A stretch of DNA of 64,000 nt from NCBI GenBank assembly GCA_003049485.1, contig PYST01000031.1, positions 62,001 through 126,000 of the forward strand, in the 5' to 3' direction. Positions within the stretch are counted from its first letter, which is position 1, and the number at the start of each line of letters is the position of its first letter. Shown piece after piece: positions 21,389 through 34,122 of this stretch. The DNA is from Ophioceras dolichostomum. Taxonomy: Eukaryota > Ascomycota > Sordariomycetes > Magnaporthales > Ophioceraceae. The notes beneath the pieces were generated by a model. It did not search any database, was not told the origin of the DNA, and saw nothing but the letters and a program-made list of their open reading frames with translations. A program made the position numbers and the translations under genes.

Positions 21389-23143
21389 CTAAGACAGTAG
21401 CTTCCCCTCAACCTGCTCCTCCCACCAGGCAGCCCAGTCCAGCACCTTCTTCCCCCTCCTCGCGTCCTCAGCGCAGAACACCATGGCGTGGCTGCGCAGC
21501 ACCTCCTCCAGCGTGCATCCGAGGAACTCGCGCTGGGCGCGGTCGGACTTCCAGCCGTGGTTCTTGACCCTGTCGACGGCGAGCACGAACTGGCGCGTCA
21601 GGCCGTTGTCGCCGCCGCCGTGGCCCAGGCTCTCCATGCGCGGGCGGTGCACCGTCCGGCCGCCCGTGCGGAAGTCCTCGACCGTGATGGCCCGGGAGTC
21701 CGCGTAGACCTCGCCGTCGACGCCGTAGATGTGCGTGTACCGCTGGCAGACCTTGGTGGTCTGCGCCACCATGTGGAAGGCTGCCGTTTTGGATCTGCGG
21801 CGGCTGACGCTCTCGAGGCCGGGGGCGCTGCCGCCGCCGCCAGTGGTGTCGTCGTCGTTTGGGGTCGGGGTCGAGGAGGAAGGAGGAGGGACGGAAAGAG
21901 GGAGCGGATCGTCGTCCCATGTCATGGTCACGACTTGTTCGTCGCAGACGTCGTTGTCGCTCTCGAAGACGCATCGCCCGAACCAGTTCCGCTTCTTCAC
22001 CTCGGCGTCTGGGGTCCCGGTCGTGTAGTCTTCTTCCAACTTGGCAAGCATGGCCGCCTTGGCCGCGTCCTTGTCCTCGTAGCTCTCGATGTCCGGCAGC
22101 ACCACGTTGACAGGCCACGACTTGTTGCTGGACTCCAGGTTTCGCAGCCCACCGCCGTCGACGTAGATCCTCTTGGCGGAGTACTTGCATGATTGCTCGA
22201 CGGGGCAGGAGAGGCAGTTCGTAGCAAAGCCGGCGGCGGGGGGCTTCCGGCTGGACTTGAAGAACTGCAGTGACCCGGTGCTGGACACGGTCGAGGGCAG
22301 ATGTGGGCGATCTGCAGGCTCTCTGGACTCTCCGGACTCCCCGTTGCCTCCGTCGGATGATGAAGAAGACGCCAGCGAGGGCGGCGAACACAGCAGCCAC
22401 AGCAGCAAGTCGATATCGTGGCAGCTCTTTGTCAGAAGGCTCGGGGCCGATGTGTCCTCGCGCCGCCAGTTCCCACGGACGTACGAGTGTGTGAAGTGCC
22501 ACCAGCCCACGGGCTCGGTGTGCACGACGCTGAGGATGTCGCCGATGACCCGCTCCTGGAGCAGCAGTCTGCGCAGCTCGATGTTATGCGGGCTGTACCG
22601 CAGAACGTGGCCGATGGAGAAGACCAGCCCGCTGGCTCGCAGGGCGCGGTACATGTCGACGCAGTCGTCCAGCCGCGTCGCGAGGGGCTTCTCGCACATG
22701 ATGTGGATGCCGCCCAGCTCGGCCAGCGCGACGACGACTTCGTGGTGCATCTCGTCCTGGACACACACGAACGCAGCGTTGACGCCTTCGTCGTCGTCGT
22801 CGTCGTCGTTGTTGATGCCATTTCCATCTGCCACTGCTGACCCCTGGGTGTTTCGGTTGGCTACCCGCTCCCGCCGCTTCTTCTCGTACGCCACGAAATC
22901 CCGCCAGTGCTCAAACTGTGCGCCATCTCGAGGGGTGCCGCTGCCCCAGATGAACTCCTTCCCCAGCTGCTCGCGCCGGAAGCGGTCCGGCTCAGCAACG
23001 GCTACTAACACTCCATTGCTCGAGGTCGTCACGGACTGAGCGTAAGTGTGCCCTCGTGAGCCCGCCCCGATCACGAGGAGTCGGGGTGGGTTTGCCGACC
23101 TTAGCGGCGGAGAGGGAGGGGTGACTAGCTGTTGCTCAGCCAT
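21389..23143 (-). CDS. Gfo/Idh/MocA family NAD(P)-dependent oxidoreductase
   Basis: Single exon, 584 aa, starting at the ATG at 23143. An N-terminal Rossmann fold shows LLVIGAGSRGHTYA (about residues 23-36), then AFVCVQDEMHHEVVVALAE and the family's IMCEKPLA motif with the conserved Lys, followed by FSIGHVLRYSPHN and SCHDIDLLLWLL. A cysteine-rich segment NCLSCPVEQSCKYSAKRIY is also seen in relatives. Members oxidise or reduce sugars, inositols and related compounds; the substrate here is unknown. It is longer than a minimal member (about 350-450 aa) because of low-complexity inserts: an Asp run near residue 115 (GTC repeats in the DNA) and Ser/Gly-rich and Pro-rich stretches. Confidence 0.88.
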   Translation of the reverse strand: MAEQQLVTPPSPPLRSANPPRLLVIGAGSRGHTYAQSVTTSSNGVLVAVAEPDRFRREQLGKEFIWGSGTPRDGAQFEHWRDFVAYEKKRRERVANRNTQGSAVADGNGINNDDDDDDEGVNAAFVCVQDEMHHEVVVALAELGGIHIMCEKPLATRLDDCVDMYRALRASGLVFSIGHVLRYSPHNIELRRLLLQERVIGDILSVVHTEPVGWWHFTHSYVRGNWRREDTSAPSLLTKSCHDIDLLLWLLCSPPSLASSSSSDGGNGESGESREPADRPHLPSTVSSTGSLQFFKSSRKPPAAGFATNCLSCPVEQSCKYSAKRIYVDGGGLRNLESSNKSWPVNVVLPDIESYEDKDAAKAAMLAKLEEDYTTGTPDAEVKKRNWFGRCVFESDNDVCDEQVVTMTWDDDPLPLSVPPPSSSTPTPNDDDTTGGGGSAPGLESVSRRRSKTAAFHMVAQTTKVCQRYTHIYGVDGEVYADSRAITVEDFRTGGRTVHRPRMESLGHGGGDNGLTRQFVLAVDRVKNHGWKSDRAQREFLGCTLEEVLRSHAMVFCAEDARRGKKVLDWAAWWEEQVEGKLLS

Positions 23144-23718
23144 TGCTTGCCTTTGTACGTAGCTCTCTTTCTTCTTGCGGGTCTTCTGTCTTCTGTGACG
23201 TTCGGGATGAACAAGGTTGGGTCGAGGCAGTATGTAGGTCTGCTTTTACAGCATGGGTCGGAAATACACGAGGTACTTGAAAAAAAGTAGATCAGTGTTT
23301 GGGAAGTCGCTTCAAGTTCCGGCGCCAACCCCCAACACTGTCCAAAAATACCAGTGGCTACATCATATTTCAAGTTCTAGGCCCGGCCCGGCCTCAGGGT
23401 CTTTTCCACGGATGTTGGTAGACCATCTGTGTTGGCATTGCATATTGTCTGAACTCTCTGTAGGATTCCCTGGCATGCTGAAGCTACCAGACGTTACAGC
23501 GGGTAGCTGCACGGAGCTCCAGCCAGTCGCCTTCCAGTGATTGGCAACGCTGGCACAATCCCTGTCACTCACTCTCTTCAGCAGAACGTAGGATTGAGGC
23601 CCCACCACTTTTGCATACACAGACTTTCGGGACTCCAACATCTCTGGTCGACCACCACGGCAACAGATAGAACATATACGAACGTGTCGCGGCTCGCTCA
23701 CTCATACATTCTGTCACT
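23144..23718. other. Divergent promoter region between oxidoreductase and REX2
   Basis: 575 bp shared upstream region of two genes pointing away from each other. No further feature identified. Confidence 0.6.
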
Positions 23719-24542
23719 ATGGGTGGTCGCAAACTCAAAGATCCTCTCGTATGGATCGACTGCGAAGTAAGTGAAAATAGTGGTCGTGCCCTGCAGCCCA
23801 CGCCAGAAGATGAAATAAGATGAGCGCGTGAACGGACTTTGACTGGTTTGGGCCCCTGACTGTGGCGAGACACTGAACCACGCACGTCGCGTAGATGACC
23901 GGGCTTGACCCGGACTCGGACGAGATCATCGAGATCTTCTGCCTGATCACGGATGGGAAGCTCAACCTGGCCGACCGGGACGGCTGGGGCACGGTGATCC
24001 ACCAGCCGAAGGAGCGGATGGACCTGATGGACGAGTGGTGCACGCGGACGCACGGCGAGAACGGGCTCACGGCGCGCGTGATCGCGTCCAGGGTGACGGC
24101 CGAGCAGGCGGCCGGGGAGCTGCTGGCGTACATACAGAAGTACGTCCCCAAGCCCCGGGAGGCGCGCCTCGCCGGCAACAGCGTCCACCACGACCGGGCG
24201 TTCCTCAGGTTAGGGCCCTTCGCCAAAGTCACCGACCACCTCCACTACCGCATCCTGGACGTCAGCTCCATCGGCGAGGCTGCCAAGCGGTGGTGTCCCC
24301 AAGTGGCCCGCGGTGCGCCGCGGAAGTCGCAGACGCACCTGGCTCGGGACGACATCCTTGAGAGCATCGAGGAGGCCCGCTACTACATGGACTCCATATT
24401 TACCAAAGCGGTGGCGACGACGGAAAGTTCGGAGAAGAAGGCTTCTCGCTCGCTCGTCAGCAGTCGGGGCTTCTGTCTCGCCCTTTTCACCGCAGTCGTT
24501 GCTATAGCTTTGGGAGTTGTCTTTTCGAGTAGGGCGAGCTGA
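23719..24542 (+). CDS. REX2: Oligoribonuclease (REX2-like DEDDh 3'-5' exonuclease) with hydrophobic C-terminal tail
   Basis: Two exons: 23719-23766 and 23895-24542 (231 aa). The DEDDh catalytic residues are all visible: VWIDCEMTGLDPDSDEI (first D and E, split by the intron at the usual place), SVHHDRAFL, and THLARDDILESI with HYRILDVSS before it. The enzyme degrades 2-5 nt RNAs; the yeast homologue Rex2 is mitochondrial. Unusually, the protein ends in an 18-residue hydrophobic stretch (FCLALFTAVVAIALGVVF, about 210-227) followed by SSRAS, which looks like a tail anchor. There is no obvious presequence: the N-terminus starts almost directly with the catalytic fold. Confidence 0.92.
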
Positions 24543-24873
24543 GCGAGCTGATACGAAACATTTGATGTCATTTTCAAAAATCACATTAGATGTTGCCGCC
24601 CCCTGCCAACCTACCTCCCTACCTACCTAGGTACCTAGGTAGATACCTACACCTCCCAATTTTGATACCCAACTCCCAACATCGTGCTGAGCCGCAGTGT
24701 TGTGAGGACGCGACTGTGATCAGCCGCTCACCGCCCAGCCGTTGAAACCAACGGCTAGGGACTTGGTACCCAGCGCTTCTAGCTCTTCACACCCAATAGA
24801 CGTCCACTTTTCTACCATACCACAAACTTCCAATCACGAGCAGCGTTGTAGGAACATTCCGGTCTGTACCTAC
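24543..24873. other. Spacer between convergent REX2 and HET genes
   Basis: 331 bp containing a run of CTAC/CCTA units and a TACCTAGGTACCTAGGTA motif at about 24619-24641, plus a weaker TACCTACTTAGGTA near 24866. Confidence 0.6.
24619..24641. repeat. TACCTAGGTACCTAGGTA motif
   Basis: Two overlapping copies of the palindrome CCTAGG with TACC/GGTA arms, embedded in CCTA-type simple sequence. Same family as the motifs at 15821, 31656 and 33573. Confidence 0.75.
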
Positions 24874-26910
24874 TTAGGTATCTTCGGCATTTTGCTGTTG
24901 CTTTTCCACGAGCCACCTAACCCTTCCCTCCTGGTTTGCTTGCCAGTATTTCGGTTCCGCCATCTTCCCATAGCTAAAGTCATTCGATTTTGGCTCGGGC
25001 GGTGCCTCCAGAGTGACCTCGACGTCTTGGAGCTTGGGGCAGCTGCACGTCGGACTGCCCCAGATGAAACGCCCAACGATGCAGCCGTCTTGATTCAGGA
25101 AACAGCCACAGCCGCCGGGGAGTGTGAAGTTGTACCGCAGGCCGGGGACACGGTACGCCTTGAGCCCCATCAAGCGCGAAGGAGCCTCCAGCAAGGCCGC
25201 GCGGATGAGGAAGGTTTGCTGACATATCAGACAGACCACGCCTATCACGGCCTGGGCCTCGGTGAGGTGCATGCTGGAGCCATGGGCGCCCATGTAGCCC
25301 AGGGCGGAGAAGCTGCTACCGTGGTACCAGCCGCCAAGCGCCGCGTTGTCAGACAAGCCTATGACGTCGGCTATCTCGGCCGCGACGTTCTCCGCATCCA
25401 GGCTGTCGGGATATGTGTCCCAGAAGGCCCCGAGCTTCTCGCGGAGGAGATCCATACGGCCCCGTTCGGACAGGCGTTTAAAGATCCTGTGGCGCTCCTG
25501 GCCGTACAGGCGCACGCCCATCGTGGTGGCGAACTCTTCGGCGTCAAGGCCGCAGGTATCGATCGCAAGTCTCGAAAGGGTGGCGAAGGTCTTTGTGCCG
25601 TTGTAGCTCTCGGTTTTGCGCTGGACGCGCCTGATGACGCGGATGGTACCGAGGCATTCCGCGCGGATGATTGGGTTGTCGGTGGGGGATAGGAACTTAA
25701 CTTCAGAAAACTGAGGCGGGCAATCATGCGTGCCGCGATCGTTGTCCAAGGCGAAGGTCCCAAGGTCCAGGAAGCCGAGACTCCGCATGGTGGCCGGGCT
25801 GGCCTCCGTCAACGCCGATGCTGGGATCATGAAGAGCGGACTGAAATCCCCTCTTTTCAGGCAGACGATCGCGATCTGACGCAGCGCCTCCCGTATGTCG
25901 CCACTCAGCTGCGGCTCGGTGATGTCCGGCTTCAGGATGCCTAGGATGGCGTGAAGGAAGTCTCGGGGCACCGTAACGCGACGGCGGCAGAGGAGCTGGT
26001 AAGCCGGCGCGAAGCCCATCGTGACGCCGGCAAGGGTCTGGGCCCTAGTCCCTCGGAGAGGCCCGAGCTGCCAGGGGACCAGGTTATCGCCCATGGCAGC
26101 CGTCTCTTCGACGGCGTTGTTCCCGTGCACCCGAACCAGTTTGCCCCAGCGCTCCCACATCTCCTCCAGAAACATCGCGTGTTCAACGTCTTCCGCCATG
26201 AGCTCGAAGTCCTGCAACATCGCCCGAAGGCCCCGGCTCTGGGTAAACTCCATGGCCGTCCAGATCCTGCTGAACCACGTCGAGTTGCAGAGGTCTGTCA
26301 CCCCGCGGCTGACCTCGTGCATTGACCGTCCCTCGCGCATCGACCGAATGCAGCCAGGGTTAACATCCGAGAGGTATGCGAGGGTGGTGGCGGCCCGGCC
26401 GAAGATTTCGGGGATCGCCAGGATGATCTGGCTCTTGAGCACGGGGGTCCACTGGGGCACACTGATGTAGTCGTGCCAGATCTCGAACCGGCCTTGCAGG
26501 TCGCCGAGGCCGGCCGCAAGGCCCCGCGCAATGCGTGCGGGCACTTCACGGACGATCCGTTCCACCTCGTCAACAGAAGAGGTCGCCTGGAGTTTTCTGT
26601 ACTGCAGGTCGGCGACCTGGGCGTGCCAGACGTGGGATATCGCCACGTACTGCGTGGACTGGAGGAGGCATGCTAGGTGGCGGTGGTAGATGAGCATCGC
26701 GTCGTCATCAAACAGCGGGATCGGGATCTTCTCAGCCCATCGCTCCCCAGCGGTTGTTGGACGGACCCTATGCCAGCTCTCGAGCGAGAACGTCCGAGCC
26801 AGCACGTCCTGAGGCTGGATCCTCTCACCGCAATGAGAGCACTGAAGATCGTTGGGGTCGATTCCGGACCAGATGGAAACGAGAAAGGCCCATGCCGGCG
26901 TCTGATCCAT
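24874..26910 (-). CDS. HET-domain (heterokaryon incompatibility) protein
   Basis: Single exon, 678 aa, ATG at 26910. The three HET signature blocks are present in order: YVAISHVW (88-95), WHDYISVPQW (145-154, where most members have D-x-CINQ) and STWFSRIWTAMEF (210-222). HET domains trigger cell death after fusion of genetically different hyphae, or act in NLR-like immunity. Here the domain is N-terminal-central with no NACHT, ankyrin or WD repeats visible downstream. An extra CSHCGERI Cys pair lies at 24-31, and the C-terminus has several Cys (VCLICQQ, GGCGCF, PTCSCP) that could bind metal. The gene ends 331 bp from REX2 and diverges from the DUF3431 gene. No allelic partner can be identified. 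Confidence 0.88.
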   Translation of the reverse strand: MDQTPAWAFLVSIWSGIDPNDLQCSHCGERIQPQDVLARTFSLESWHRVRPTTAGERWAEKIPIPLFDDDAMLIYHRHLACLLQSTQYVAISHVWHAQVADLQYRKLQATSSVDEVERIVREVPARIARGLAAGLGDLQGRFEIWHDYISVPQWTPVLKSQIILAIPEIFGRAATTLAYLSDVNPGCIRSMREGRSMHEVSRGVTDLCNSTWFSRIWTAMEFTQSRGLRAMLQDFELMAEDVEHAMFLEEMWERWGKLVRVHGNNAVEETAAMGDNLVPWQLGPLRGTRAQTLAGVTMGFAPAYQLLCRRRVTVPRDFLHAILGILKPDITEPQLSGDIREALRQIAIVCLKRGDFSPLFMIPASALTEASPATMRSLGFLDLGTFALDNDRGTHDCPPQFSEVKFLSPTDNPIIRAECLGTIRVIRRVQRKTESYNGTKTFATLSRLAIDTCGLDAEEFATTMGVRLYGQERHRIFKRLSERGRMDLLREKLGAFWDTYPDSLDAENVAAEIADVIGLSDNAALGGWYHGSSFSALGYMGAHGSSMHLTEAQAVIGVVCLICQQTFLIRAALLEAPSRLMGLKAYRVPGLRYNFTLPGGCGCFLNQDGCIVGRFIWGSPTCSCPKLQDVEVTLEAPPEPKSNDFSYGKMAEPKYWQANQEGRVRWLVEKQQQNAEDT

Positions 26911-27783
26911 GGTTCCCCGATCAGCCCTGTCGAGTTGGCACGAAGAGCGTGTAAGGCTCAGGGTGAGACGTGAGACGTGTGACTGAAGGGCAGCAAAAGT
27001 CGATTTGGATTTCGCTCCTGGTTGTTAGTGACTGCCCACCACCAGAATCAGATTTGCACAATGGCAGCCGGCGCTCCTTATAGTGAGACCATTCGGGGCA
27101 ATATTAAACCGCCGGCCACTTGGTTTGGAAAGGCCACTGCAGAGCCGGCCGATTCACATCCATCCACCCCTCTGTCCATTGCAACGGATGGTTGCATTTC
27201 GTAGATGTGCACTTCTCTCGGCAAGACGACTCTCTCAGTTCATTGGTGATAACTACCAATATTTCGAGGCAGGCTGTGGCAAACGGACGCAGAATGCTTC
27301 TGACCCAAAGCCAATGACCCGGTTCATTGTTATCTCACGGGCTTATCATCTACTGAGGCGACACGACTTGTTGCTCGGTTGATGAGATGAGACTCTGTTA
27401 TTGATTCCGGCTCTGGCTGCCAAGAGGACATGGCCGCGTAGCAGAGCCTCATCGTCACACCGATTTCCCTTTCCGGTCCGTCCGGTCCCCAACGCGCGTG
27501 GGGTGACTTGGGCCGTCTTGCAAATGGACTGTCCAAGTCCGGCGCGAACATATGGCCTGGACGATTCGATAGCAATCATTGAGCCTTCCGAGGTCTCGAA
27601 AAACGGAGGTAGTATCGCACACAACGGGGTCCTGAGGACACGTCTATAATAGATCCTTCCGGTGCCCCTCCTACCTTCCCATATGTGATCCATACGCATG
27701 GGCGAATTCCAGCACTGTTTCTGTATCTGCAGCTCTTCAAGAGTTCATTCACCCTTAGCATACACGACAGCCGGGTTGCGGAG
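26911..27783. other. Divergent promoter region between HET and DUF3431 genes
   Basis: 873 bp with no supported gene. The short ORFs lack any domain. It is moderate in GC with no obvious repeats. Confidence 0.55.
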
Positions 27784-28586
27784 ATGGAAGGCACCAGACA
27801 GAGTCTCAATGGAGAAACGAAATCGAATCACATCCAGATCGTGGTGGCCCACCACAACGAGAACATCGGATGGCTATCGGATGTTGCACCAGATGTTGTT
27901 CTCTACGTCAAAGGTGCCAGGTACCCAACCATAGTCCATATATACTTAAGCACTAGTCTCGTCGGTCCTAACGCCTCTCGAATGTAGGAGAGAGACCTGC
28001 GGCAACATCCAAGTTCCAGCAAGTGATCATGCTTCCTAACATCGGTCGCGAGTCCCACACGTTCCTACACCACATTGCATCCAACTACGACGTGCTCGCA
28101 GACGTCACGTTGTTCCTGCAAGGCTGCTCGAAAGGCCCTGCGGGCACTCGACCGCACACCACCCTGACAGTCGCGCAGATGAGGGACATGGCTCTGAAAG
28201 CCGAAGCCGGGGAGCTGGTGACGTTCGCATCCGAAAGCGAGGGTACTTGGATGCGGTTTGACAAGTGGGCAGGCATCGACTGGCAGCAAGACCCAGACTA
28301 CGCCCTCTGGTTGACTCAGCAGAAGGACAAGGACTTTCTGTTCTCGGAGGGCTGCACCCCGGCTCAGTTCTGGCACGAGATTTTTGGATACGACCACCCC
28401 GAAAGAATTATGTTCGCGTCGGGGGCTCTCTTCGCCGTGCGGGCGGAGACGATCCGGCTCAGACCGCCGACCTTCTACAAAGATCTGCTCCGGAGGTTTA
28501 CAGAGGCCAATCACGTCAACCCCGAGATCGGCCATTTCGTCGAAGCGTTTTGGGGGGAAATATTTCACAATCGGAGAATGAAGTAA
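27784..28586 (+). CDS. DUF3431 family protein
   Basis: Two exons: 27784-27913 and 27988-28586 (242 aa). Joining AAAG|GTGCCA to TGTAG|GA keeps the frame and gives VKGERPAATSKFQQ followed by MLPNIGRESHTFLHHIASNYD, a hallmark of DUF3431 proteins (LPNxGRExHTYLxHI). Other family blocks are HIQIVVAHHNENIGWL at the N-terminus and PERIMFASGALFAVRAETIR and FYKDLL near the C-terminus. The family is common in ascomycetes. Its fold has been compared with glycosyltransferases but the function is not established. No signal peptide is visible from this start. The intron has a CTAAC branch site at about 27968. Confidence 0.85.
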
Positions 28587-29329
28587 TTGCGTTAGCTTCG
28601 TGGTGTTGTGGTGTACGTACGTTGAAGGTTGTTGAGCCTCCAGCCCCTGAGAACCTACATTTTCCCCCTGAAGGAGTTCATATCTGTGCAGCTGCCCTGA
28701 AGGGACCCATCTGAAGTTGGTGCACGTGTGCAATCTACAGTGTTGATGCCATGCTCTCTCGTTCGGCTTGCTTCCTTCTTCCTTCCTTGAGGATTCTAAT
28801 GTCTTTTCGGCTGGGAAAGCCTGTCCGTCAAGCAGGAATTTGACGAGGCCAATAGCGTACCACGCAGCCAGGCGCGGCCCAGCAATCGCGCTACCAGCCG
28901 ACGTACGGATTGGGAACCGAAAAGGGCCTGCCCGACGCGAAGCTATGTCGAGATCAAGTAGAGCTGCAGAATTAGACGACACCCTGGTGGAGTAGGTACA
29001 TGTATGTTGTATACAGAAGCTGGTGAGAGCTCGTTGGTGACACGACGAGCAACTTGAAGTCGCGCAGCTTTGGTGCGACCAGGATCCCTCAGCTCCTTGC
29101 CCCGTTTCTCCACCCATCCGCCGAACCCCGCCATCCAACTGCCAATGCATATGAGGTCACTGTTGCCCCACCACATATCGCAACTAGCCTGAGCAACTGA
29201 TGAGCTCCCAACACGATATAAATCCGGGTTGGTTCTCCTTAAACTGCCTATATACCCTCAGCGTGATTTTACTCTACCGTCCCTCGCCAGCTGCCTTCAA
29301 TCGATTGATATTCGTCTTCCTGTGCAACA
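28587..29329 (+). other. Intergenic region upstream of phosphoglucomutase
   Basis: 743 bp containing the DUF3431 3' region and the PGM promoter. A CT-rich patch and CACCCCAC-like sequence lie near the right end. No gene is supported. Confidence 0.55.
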
Positions 29330-31436
<2,107 letters not shown>

Positions 31437-31803
31437 TTTATCCTTTTTTTTTCTGGGTGAGTGCCCAGGACCTGGGAGTGACTTAGGCCCGCCAGCTAGG
31501 ACTGAGCTAGAGGAAGTAGGTAGGACAAGGAAACAGCGGAGGAGAAAGAAAAGCCGGTCTGGAACAGCAACAGGGATAGAAATAGGTCACAGTCTAGATT
31601 GTGCATAATTATTTACATACCTTACCCTACCTACCATACTTGCATACCTCCCAACTAGGTACCTAGGTACTTGCCTAAGTGAACGAGATGAGATGATCTT
31701 GAGAGAAGGCGAGGAAGAGCAATTGCGCCGAGGATTTCAAACGGGAGTGATCAACGCTACTAATGTCGCACTTTCTGTCAGCAGCACACATTCCTGGTAT
31801 GTA
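31437..31803. other. Spacer between PGM and transposon relic
   Basis: Contains the PGM 3' region, CCTA simple sequence from about 31619, and a TAGGTACCTAGGTAC motif at 31656-31670. Confidence 0.6.
31656..31670. repeat. TACCTAGGTA motif
   Basis: TAGGTACCTAGGTAC in the spacer 130 bp left of the Tc1-type element; a member of the scattered palindrome family. Confidence 0.7.
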
Positions 31804-32950
31804 CAGTGGGGTTCGATAAGTTTTGGGCCACCCCACCAATGCAAAGCCATTTTTGGCCCGCCTCCCTACCTACCTCTTCCTCTTCACACTGACTTTTCTC
31901 AACCAATTTTTCCTCTCTTTCCCTCATCTTTTGCACCATGTTCAAGCTCGAGAAAAAGGCCAGAATCCACCTCACGGGAGCCCAAAGGGCCTACGTCGTT
32001 GGTCTCTACGACGGTGGAATGTCGCAAAGAGCCATTGCCCAACAAACTGGTCTCTCTAGAGCCACCGTCTGGAATACTATCCAAAAGGTGCGCCGAGCTA
32101 TCGCCAAAGAAGAGCCCGAGCCTTTCAAATCGGCTCTTCGGAGTGGAAGACCGCCTCTTCTAGACTCTCGAGCCCAGAGAAAGCTTGTAAGATACGCTGT
32201 CGAACATCGACAAGAGCCTCTGGAAACGCTTGCTACGCCATCCAAATCGGGAAGACGGATTTCTCGATATCTGGTCCGCAAGACTCTCAAATTGTTTGGG
32301 AAAACGCTTCGCCGAGCTCGAACTAAGCCTTTCATCAGCGATATCAACAAAAAGAAAAGACGAACGTTCGTTCACAATAACAAGTGGACACCATGGGGCC
32401 TCGTTTGTTGGTCAGACGAGTCCTATTTCCTTGTCGGGGAAGACAACACTGTTACCTACGTTACTCGAACGGCTTATGTAGAATACCTCGAAGCTTGCCT
32501 CAAGCCTTCTTTCAAGTCTGGCCGAGTTTCTGTGGGAATATGGGCTTGTTTTTGTGGTCTAGAAAAAGGGCCTATGGTTATCCTTCCCCCTGGACTTCGC
32601 CTGACCCGGGAAACATATACAGATTTTATCATTCTGCCTCATTTCCTTCCTTTCTACCTTCGGATGAGAGATAAATATGGCTACGGTGTTATAATGCAAG
32701 AAGACGGGGCTACTTATCACCATGGAGGCTGGCTACAGTTGCTCAAAGAAGCCTGGCAGATACGAATCTTGGATTGGCCTCCCCAGAGCCCTGACCTCTC
32801 CCCTATAGAAAACTTGTGGAGGGAAATGAAGATAGTGACTGTGAGAAATAAACGGTGCATCTCTAGAAACCCAGGGCCAGGCCTTAATAGAAGAGGGGAA
32901 TGATCAACAGTCGGTTGGTGCCGGACGAACGCACTCTGGCGCGTCGAGGC
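31804..32950 (+). mobile_element. Tc1/mariner-type DNA transposon, 3' end missing
   Basis: The left end is placed at a TA dinucleotide (31802-31803) followed by CAGTGGGGTTCGATAAGT, the kind of terminus seen in Tc1/mariner elements. A transposase ORF starts 134 bp inside. I looked for the inverted complement of this end as far as 33200 and did not find it, so the right terminus appears deleted or too decayed to see. The right boundary given is approximate. A single copy in this window. Confidence 0.75.
31938..32903 (+). pseudogene. Tc1-type DD34E transposase, C-terminus disrupted
   Basis: 321 codons from a well-placed ATG. The N-terminus is a helix-turn-helix DNA-binding region (GMSQRAIAQQTGLSRATVWN). 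The catalytic triad is intact: D160 in CWSDESYF, D256 in MQEDGATYH, and E291 in WPPQSPDLSPIENLWREMK, with exactly 34 residues between the last two, the spacing of the Tc1 group. After about codon 307 the reading frame departs from the family: the plus-one frame of the DNA reads QALIEEGNDQQSV, resembling the expected tail, so a single-base change near 32870 probably truncated the protein. With the missing right terminus, the element should be immobile. Base composition is more AT-rich than the surrounding genes. Confidence 0.82.
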
Positions 32951-34122
32951 GCTTCCCGTCATCAGTAGGATTAAATTGGCATATTAGATCGATCACATGG
33001 AACTCTGCGTCCATCTAAAGATCTCTCTTAGATTTCTGTCACCTATTTTGATTCTTTTCTCTTCCCATTTGAACCCACACAATAGCTATGGGTGCTCCAA
33101 CGATGCCCTATAACTACCACTGGCCTAACATGACAAAGCAGCAACAGCAGCACGCAGTAGTCGGCAGCGGCGGCCGCTTGTTAGACACAGACTGGGCCCT
33201 CTAGCAGATCACCAGAGCCGGGGACAGGTACGACAGGGGCAGTAACGCTTTTCCGCGCTCGCCAAGAATTCGAGAATTCCACATCAGTTCCCCCCTTCCG
33301 CATCCTCCTCACTGCCGTGCACCATACCATGATCCACAGCTGCTCCAGTTCTGTCACCCTCGTTTTTCGCCGGTTAAACACAGCGATGGCTCATCTCCCC
33401 CTCTATCTCTTATTCTCAATTGAGTTACAGAATCACTACAGGAGGGTTACCCTGTAGCCTGCATAGAAGCAGCTTCTCTTTAACATATTGATAACCCAAA
33501 GGCGAAACTCAACACAGAGTCGGCGCATTACTACCCCGGTATCCTACCTGCCTGGCACCATCGAAGTGTGGAGTACCTAGGTACGCGCAACCCTGCCATA
33601 CGCACCACGACGAGCGAAAAGCGGAGGAGGACAAGCACGGCAGGACAAGCACAGCAGGCAGACGAGAAAAGCAACACTGCCGCCTCCAGAGTCCTAGTCC
33701 TACGAACAAACAAGCGGCAGGAAAAAGTACATTTAGGGCTGGGCTACCCGGAGCTACCTTGGCTCTTGATGACGTCTCTGTGGCTTCGCTTTTGAATATC
33801 CTTCAAGCAACGGGTACACAGCATTGTTACACCTGCCTCTCGAGCTACCGAGCGAGTAACACCAGTCCACCCACACGGCAGACGACGAGTCGAAGCACAC
33901 GAAACACGAAACACAAGCCGTATCTTCGTGTCCCGTGGGCCGCCGTGTCGCCCTTGTTTCCGCGCCCTCGGCCGCCGCCGTCTTTGTCGACCCTTGCTTG
34001 CCCACCGAGAGGGAAAGGGGGAAAAAATAGAGGTAGATCGGTCGATCGGCGCTGAGCGAGGGAGACGAGGACAAGGGAGAGATAGTGTGTGTGTGTAGGG
34101 GGGTGGGTGTTGCGGGTGAGAC
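32951..34122 (+). other. Intergenic region upstream of the deubiquitinase gene
   Basis: 1.2 kb. Contains a GTACCTAGGTAC palindrome at 33573-33584 and, just before the ATG at 34123, a purine-rich leader with a TG repeat (34086-34097). A 38-codon ORF at 33088-33204 has no recognisable feature. Confidence 0.55.
33573..33584. repeat. GTACCTAGGTAC palindrome
   Basis: A perfect 12-bp palindrome, another member of the TACCTAGGTA set, 540 bp upstream of the deubiquitinase start. Confidence 0.7.

Noticed and set aside
33088..33204. 38-codon ORF between the transposon and the deubiquitinase
   Set aside because: No domain, no exon continuation and no conserved feature; compatible with chance.
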